A stretch of DNA of 64,000 nt. Origin: Chaenocephalus aceratus (taxonomy: Eukaryota; Chordata; Actinopteri; Perciformes; Channichthyidae). Below are positions 58,815-64,000 of this stretch, piece after piece. The stretch is from assembly GCA_023974075.1 (NCBI GenBank), contig JAMFTG010000196.1, positions 104,501 through 168,500 of the forward strand. Reading direction: 5' to 3'. Every line of letters starts with the position of its first letter. Position 1 is the stretch's first letter. Position numbers and translations under genes: made by a program. A model generated the notes under the pieces. The model was not told where the DNA came from, ran no database searches, and saw only the letters and a list, made by a program, of their open reading frames with translations.

Positions 58815-60340
58815 CACTAAACACCAGCTGTTACTCTCAGCTCTGGACTTCAGACAGAAGACGGTCGGAGCTCGTCCTCAGAGCGGCTTCCTGTTTGCTC
58901 TGAAGCTTTGCGGCTTCCTGTTTGCTCTGAAGCTTTGCAGCACACGGACAGATCGCCTGGAGGGCCGGCTGACGTGTGTCGGCTGTGCGGATCTCTATTG
59001 GAAATCTTTCCGCCACTTGTTTCCTCGAGGTTTTCTGCCCATCAACAACAGAAGCCTCTCGGCCATTCAGAGCTCAGACTCAAAGCCTCTGCTGACTGTT
59101 TGGACACTTCAAAGCCAGCAGAAGGTCACAGGACGCACAACAGCGTGGGAGGGCAGAGGATTGCAGGCATTTCATTTCGCAGCTTGATTGACAGGAGAGA
59201 ATAGGGAGTAAGTGGGGGTGGCTGCAAGTGTGCGGACAGACGCAGACATTTTCAACAAAAGACACATCGAGGAAGTTCTGTGGATACAAATACAGCTTTA
59301 AAGGTGTCCTATTATACTATTTTTAAACATATATTATCGGTCTCATATATATAAAAAGCATGTCTAGGAAGGAAGTGATGCTTGCTGATGTTAACAAAGA
59401 CCATTTTACTTCCAAAACACGTCGCGCATTTTTCCACTTTTCCGATATTAGCTCCGTCTTTAGAGATGTGGCTGCGGAGGAAACGAGAGAGGGTTTTGTT
59501 TTCCGACACTTTGTGGGTTCATACATATTCATGCATAAAAGACATCACGTAGTGCCATCCAAGCTATGGAAGTAACACCATTGTTAAAGTAGCACCCGAA
59601 ACACCTAATGACATGAAATGGGACATCCCACAATGCATCTGTGATGTCTAAAGCAGTCCAGATGTTAAAATGTACCTCTTGCTTTTCATGAAGACACTTT
59701 CCGTCATGTTGCTGTTTGAGGCGTTATACACGAGAGGACAAAGCGCCACAACAGCAGTCCAGGTGCAACAAAGAAAATGGTGACGGAACAATGTCTGGGT
59801 TTGTCATTCCTACTCACAAAACATCCCCAAAGCGTGATGGCAGAAACTGTCGATCGCTTCAAAGCCTGTTCAGAGTTGTAGTCGATGCTTCCTCCGCCTC
59901 TTGATTTCTCTTTGTGTCGTTATGGAACACTGCTGTGAAACTGCGAGTCACGAAGGAAACCGTCACCGTTTGATTTTGTGAAAAGGAAAAAGTGGACGAG
60001 AATTTATTTTGTATCAAACATTTGAAAGAAAAGTCTTTATTTTTCTCATTATTCGGAGGAACAGCTGGCTCCAATTACTCATTCCAATGCTTCACTTAAT
60101 CGTCTCGACTCGGGGAATTACTTTCCATGCCTTAATATCGCACATTTGATAAACCCCCGCACACACACACACACACACACACAGAGAGAAGAACCAACTC
60201 TGCCGCGATGTGTCTCTTTACTTTCCCGATACATTAAAGCGACTCTAATCCATGTCGTGATGTTTCTTCTGCGACATTACAGCTGCTGAAAAGCACACAT
60301 GGTTAACCTTGAAGTCTCTTTTCAGCGTCGTCGTCTTCCT
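58815..60340. other. Intron stretch with one MITE-like end
   Basis: 58881-58940 contains a small duplication (GCGGCTTCCTGTTTGCTCTG twice). At 59297 TTAAAGGTGTCCTATTATAC is a MITE left end, related in its interior (AACAAAGACC, CCAAAACACGTC) to the MITE at 1568-2076. Its right end is not seen. A CA tract lies at 60160-60183. No gene. Confidence 0.5.
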
Positions 60341-60440
60341 CTCAGGCTGCTGAGTCCGTACTCAGGCTGCTGAGTCCGTACTCAGGCTGCTGAGTCCGTA
60401 CTCAGGCTGCTGAGTCCGTACTCAGGCTGCTGAGTCCGTA
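60341..60440. repeat. Five exact 20-bp repeats
   Basis: CTCAGGCTGCTGAGTCCGTA occurs five times in a row without any difference. CTCAG and CTGAG within each unit can pair as a small hairpin. Confidence 0.98.
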
Positions 60441-60990
60441 CTCAGACGCGTCGCACTTTGCAGAAAGCTTATTCGAAAGGGAGATGCACAGAAGTGTGCT
60501 CCGTGCAGACGAGCGAGGTCGGTCAGATGTCAGGAGAGGAGGACGGATGAGGTGAAGGAGGCTGAGTGCGTGCTGCGTCAGTCGTTTTATTCTGCACACT
60601 GAGAGCAAATAATGGCACTTGAAAGCCTCCCTGTCGCCGCCTTGTAATTTAAACAAAGACTTTAAAGGCTTCGTCAGGAAAGAAAGGAAGGGAGAAGTTC
60701 ATCGGCAGCTTTGTGTTCAACCAAACGTCTGGATAGCATCTAGATTGATTAGCTAATGACGGCCAATACAGGTTTTTGTTTTTTAACCAAATGTGAGTTT
60801 CACCGTGGAATCGTATAGAATAAAAAAACGTTTATTTAACTTTTTTTCATCGCCTTTTTGGAATAAACCCGAATATTTTCCCTTTTTTTTGATACATTTT
60901 ATTTCGAACAAGTAAAATAAATAATTATAAAACAATTTTTTTTTTGCAGTGCATCGTCATGTGAAGTAAATCAAAACAAAAAATGACATT
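60441..60990. other. Intronic stretch, no gene seen
   Basis: AT-rich toward 60990. Nothing recognised. Confidence 0.5.
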
Positions 60991-60999
60991 TAAGTTAAA

Positions 61000-61330
61000 G
61001 TTAAAAGTTAAAGCCTTTTATTGTCACTATACACAGAGTATAACGAGATGCAGAGTGCAACTCTGTCCCGGTGTGCAAAAAAATATACAAACAAATACAT
61101 AACACCAAAAAACACAGCAATAGGACATACAATCATACGGGGGAATACATAGTTAAAAATATTGACATAAAAAATAGTATATAAAGTGCATTAAAAGTGT
61201 GTGTATGTGTGAGAATTACAGTTATTATTATGTGTGGTGGTTGAGCAGCCTGACGGCCCAGGGGTAGAAACTGTTTTTGAGTCTGTTTGTCCGTGACTTG
61301 AAGCTCCTGTATCTCCTCCCAGAAGGCAAC
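61000..61330 (-). mobile_element. LINE 3' end (minus strand) with last residues of its ORF
   Basis: On the minus strand, after a GGGAGGAGATACAGGAGCTT word, one frame reads RRYRSFKSRTNRLKNSFYP followed by WAVRLLNHH, a typical C-terminal end of fish LINE reverse transcriptase. An untranslated part follows, ending GTGACAATAAAAGGCTTTAA. 5'-truncated. A related + strand tail is at 32095-32300. Confidence 0.6.
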
Positions 61331-61417
61331 AACAACAACAACAGCATTAGCATTAATTATTATTGTTATTATTAATCTGCTTTCCCTGTTGATTGACATA
61401 TACACATATGTACAAAC

Positions 61418-62139
61418 TAGAGCCGGGACTCGATTAAAAAAATTAATCTAATTAATTAGAGGCTTTGTAATTAATTAATCGAAATTAATCGCATTTTTAA
61501 TCAAATATACATATCTGACCTGAGAACAGTGAGAAGCGATTTCCACATGGATGTTACTCCAAGTGGTCTACAGTCGAGTGCAGTCCAGTGAGCCAGGGAG
61601 CTGGTTATTCTCTCAGACGTGGACTCACTTATCCTGGCCCTGAAACCAGTCACCTGGTTGAGTGTGGGTTGGGTCAGGGTGTGGTTCCTTGCACTCGGAG
61701 TCGGGCTAACGTCCACGCTAGCTGCTACATGCTAGCTGCTACATGCTTTGCATTTAGGTGATACTTTAGGCTTGATGTGCTGCGGTGATATGCAAATTCT
61801 TTTTTGCATAATTTTCACACAACCGTGCTCTTGTCGACGCTTCCATCCGTCCGTTTTTTAAAACAAAATGTCCCATCCACGGGGCCGACCAAAGCGGTCT
61901 CATCAGCTTGTTCGTTCATGTTTGACTATTGTTCACCGTGGTTTGTTGTTGTTTGAAGTCCCATGCTGAAGTCATGAACGTTAGTTGGTGCTCCAGTATA
62001 ATCGGTACGCCTGAAACTCATCCAGTGAGAAACGTTCCGCTGTGCAAAAATAAGTGCGATTAAAGTGCGATAATTTTTTTAACGCGTTCATTTTGTGTAA
62101 TTAATTAATCTTAATTGACGCGTTAAAGTCCCGGCCCTA
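61418..62139. mobile_element. hAT-like MITE (TAGAGCCGGGACT ends)
   Basis: TAGAGCCGGGACTCGATTAA at the left and AAAGTCCCGGCCCTA at the right are inverted, with TTAATTAATC words next to both. The flanking 8-mers GTACAAAC and ATACAAAC agree at 7 of 8. About 722 bp, non-coding. Confidence 0.85.
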
Positions 62140-62785
62140 ATACAAACACACATACACATATATACATATATGCACATACACTGTACACACCTATACATAC
62201 TCACACATATACACATAGTCAAACACCTTCCCCATCCCTGTACCTGGAGAAAACAATGTCTCTCTATTCACCGGTCAGCCGTGAGCGAATCTCAGACAGA
62301 AGAATAACACACATGGATATCGTGGTCACGACAACAGTATGCCATGATGTGCGGGCGCCGTACACCATGGCAGTCCACTGCTCCTAACAGATGGGTCAAG
62401 TGCAGAGAAACCGTGTTGTTGCATAGTTCCTGTACTACGTCACGACAATAAGTTGATTCTACATCTTCAATTTAGATTCATTAGCTAATCATAGCAAACA
62501 CATTGGGAGCTTTCGCACAACTTGCATCGATGTCTCACTCACTATATAAACACATAAATCATCAAAAAGGGAGGAACGCTTCTCTCTTGGAAATATAAAG
62601 TTTGACTTCCATAACCTAGATATATGTGTGTACTGATGAACGATGTTGAGAACAACGCTCCATCGTGTTTCCTAACGGCTCTAACCTAAGAGCACTGTTC
62701 CCTTTGGCTCAGCGCACTCTCTGCACACCGAGTCAATCAATCACAATGCAGCGTTCTGCCTCCTTAGTATATTCTCCCGCCATGT

Positions 62786-62853
<68 letters not shown>

Positions 62854-64000
62854 TGTGCACTCCGGGCGTTGTTCCAGAAACAGTACGAAGCCACTCCTTG
62901 GTCACTTTCGAGGGAGCACTTAGGACCTGACGGATAATAGCAGCCCTGAGGACGCAGCAGCTAAAGTGGGGCCGTTGCTTTTAGTAAAAATGGAGCGCAA
63001 AATCTTCTTTTTGTGAAAAAACCCTCCCTACGTCTTTCTCTATACCAGCTGAACTTGTATCGTATTTATTGACCTTATGTAGCCCCGCCCCTTTTCCCAC
63101 TTGTGTGCTTTTATAAATATGTATTGACCTCATGATCGTCTCCCACTTCCGTATTCAAACGCGTGTGTGTGTGTACATGCTTCTGTTTCAGCACCGGCAG
63201 CCGTGTGCAGAATGCATGTGGGTTGGATAAAGGTCCAGTGTTGAAACGTATAAAAACAAGTTGACTAAGAGACCAAACTCTATTAACCTTTCAGGGTGCT
63301 ATTCGGCGAGCGAGCGTTAGCTATATCTTGTTAATTAGCAAAGATAGCAATCGTTAGCTATATCTATCCAACAAGCTGGCTGGTGCATGTTATCCATGTA
63401 TCTCTCTATAGAAGCTAATGTTCGCTATCTATATACCTCGTTAGTTATCGTACACGAACAAGCTGGCTATTAATCAGCATATTGGTGTTTTGTCATTTAA
63501 ATTGGAATTATTATTTCAAATCTTATGGTTCAACTTATGTCCGACTTTCAGGCAGTGAGAGTAATTATAAAAACATGCTTCCATACAGCCATCAGCTCCT
63601 CACAGCTCCAGACATCTACTTCTCAAATAGGCCTTGTTTGGATGAACGAATCATAATCAAAATGGTTAGCTTCTCGCCTGAATTAATGTTTTTACTTAAT
63701 ATCAGTACATTTAAAAGCTTAAAAACTGTTCATCTGGCAGGTTAATAGCAGATTGTGTCATCACGTAATATGGCAATGTGGAAGCGCCGAAGCATAAGGT
63801 GAATACGTGTTTCTAGAACATTATGATGTCTGACAATTACAGTTTGATTTGATTTATTCGACACGTTCATTTCTAAATAAGCAGCAGCGAGTGCTTACAT
63901 TAACGACAAGTCCGGTTGACAGCAGAACGCCCGAGGCTCTTCCCCATTGTGGTTCCTCATCTCTTGAAATGCCACGCTGCGCTGCTGCTCTGGGACGAGG
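62140..64000. other. Intron stretch to the window end
   Basis: 62140-62220 is CA/TA-rich. A TG tract lies at 62790-62858. 63290-63480 repeats TTAGCTATATCT-like words. No coding exon of galnt18 or any other gene is recognised. Confidence 0.5.

Noticed and set aside
52052..64000. Search for the next galnt18 exon (TPAMIGC-like start, then the GGEN block)
   Set aside because: No such sequence seen on the + strand to the window end; the exon must lie downstream.

Overview
The window looks like intronic DNA of a percomorph-type teleost fish. It has very long introns, and it is packed with hAT-like and TTAA-flanked miniature transposons, LINE and SINE tails, TG/CA microsatellites and large minisatellites. 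No prokaryotic gene organisation is present. The species cannot be named from the sequence alone.

The only host protein-coding gene I can support is on the + strand: three internal exons of a polypeptide N-acetylgalactosaminyltransferase, best matched to galnt18 (the GALNT8/9/17/18 'Y' subgroup). The exons lie at 10502-10668, 27964-28138 and 51854-52051. Their phases join in frame (G^TG, then TG^G), giving 540 bp or 180 codons of the N-terminal GT-A catalytic subdomain, including the DxH metal site (here DAH). The introns between them are about 17.3 kb and 23.7 kb. The start, the signal anchor, the rest of the catalytic domain and the ricin-type lectin domain lie outside the window.

Almost everything else is repeat. 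(1) Six arrays of one 57-bp minisatellite (7.0, 15.1, 22.8, 24.9, 42.0 and 44.8 kb) sit in copies of one TTAA-type MITE, and the unit itself appears to be a tandem duplication of that MITE's terminus. (2) Two arrays of a 37-bp unit (26.5 and 56.1 kb) sit in a second MITE family. (3) A different 37-bp unit occurs in two hAT-like elements just downstream of two galnt18 splice donors (10.7 and 52.1 kb). (4) A 33-bp unit fills a related hAT-like element (32.6-34.3 kb). (5) A 72-bp unit forms an array at 36.2-37.3 kb. (6) A GGCAA pentanucleotide array lies at 13.5 kb.

Nested insertions can be read from target-site duplications (TSDs). Perfect 8-bp TSDs mark elements at 5037-6186, 28334-29809, 37483-38754 and 47301-50356. 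Imperfect ones mark 1515-2098, 10729-11925, 32583-34340 and 61418-62139. Fragments of transposase zinc-finger domains (TTF, BED and KIAA1586-like) and a LINE reverse transcriptase are present, all broken.

The long open reading frames (up to 774 codons) are by-products of tandem repeats with no stop codon in the unit, and I do not call them genes. The most interesting signals are the MITE-terminus minisatellites, their inverted arrangement around the first exon, a retroposon tail that supplies the splice acceptor tract of the second exon, and a nested inverted-repeat element that carries what looks like a spliced transcription unit.
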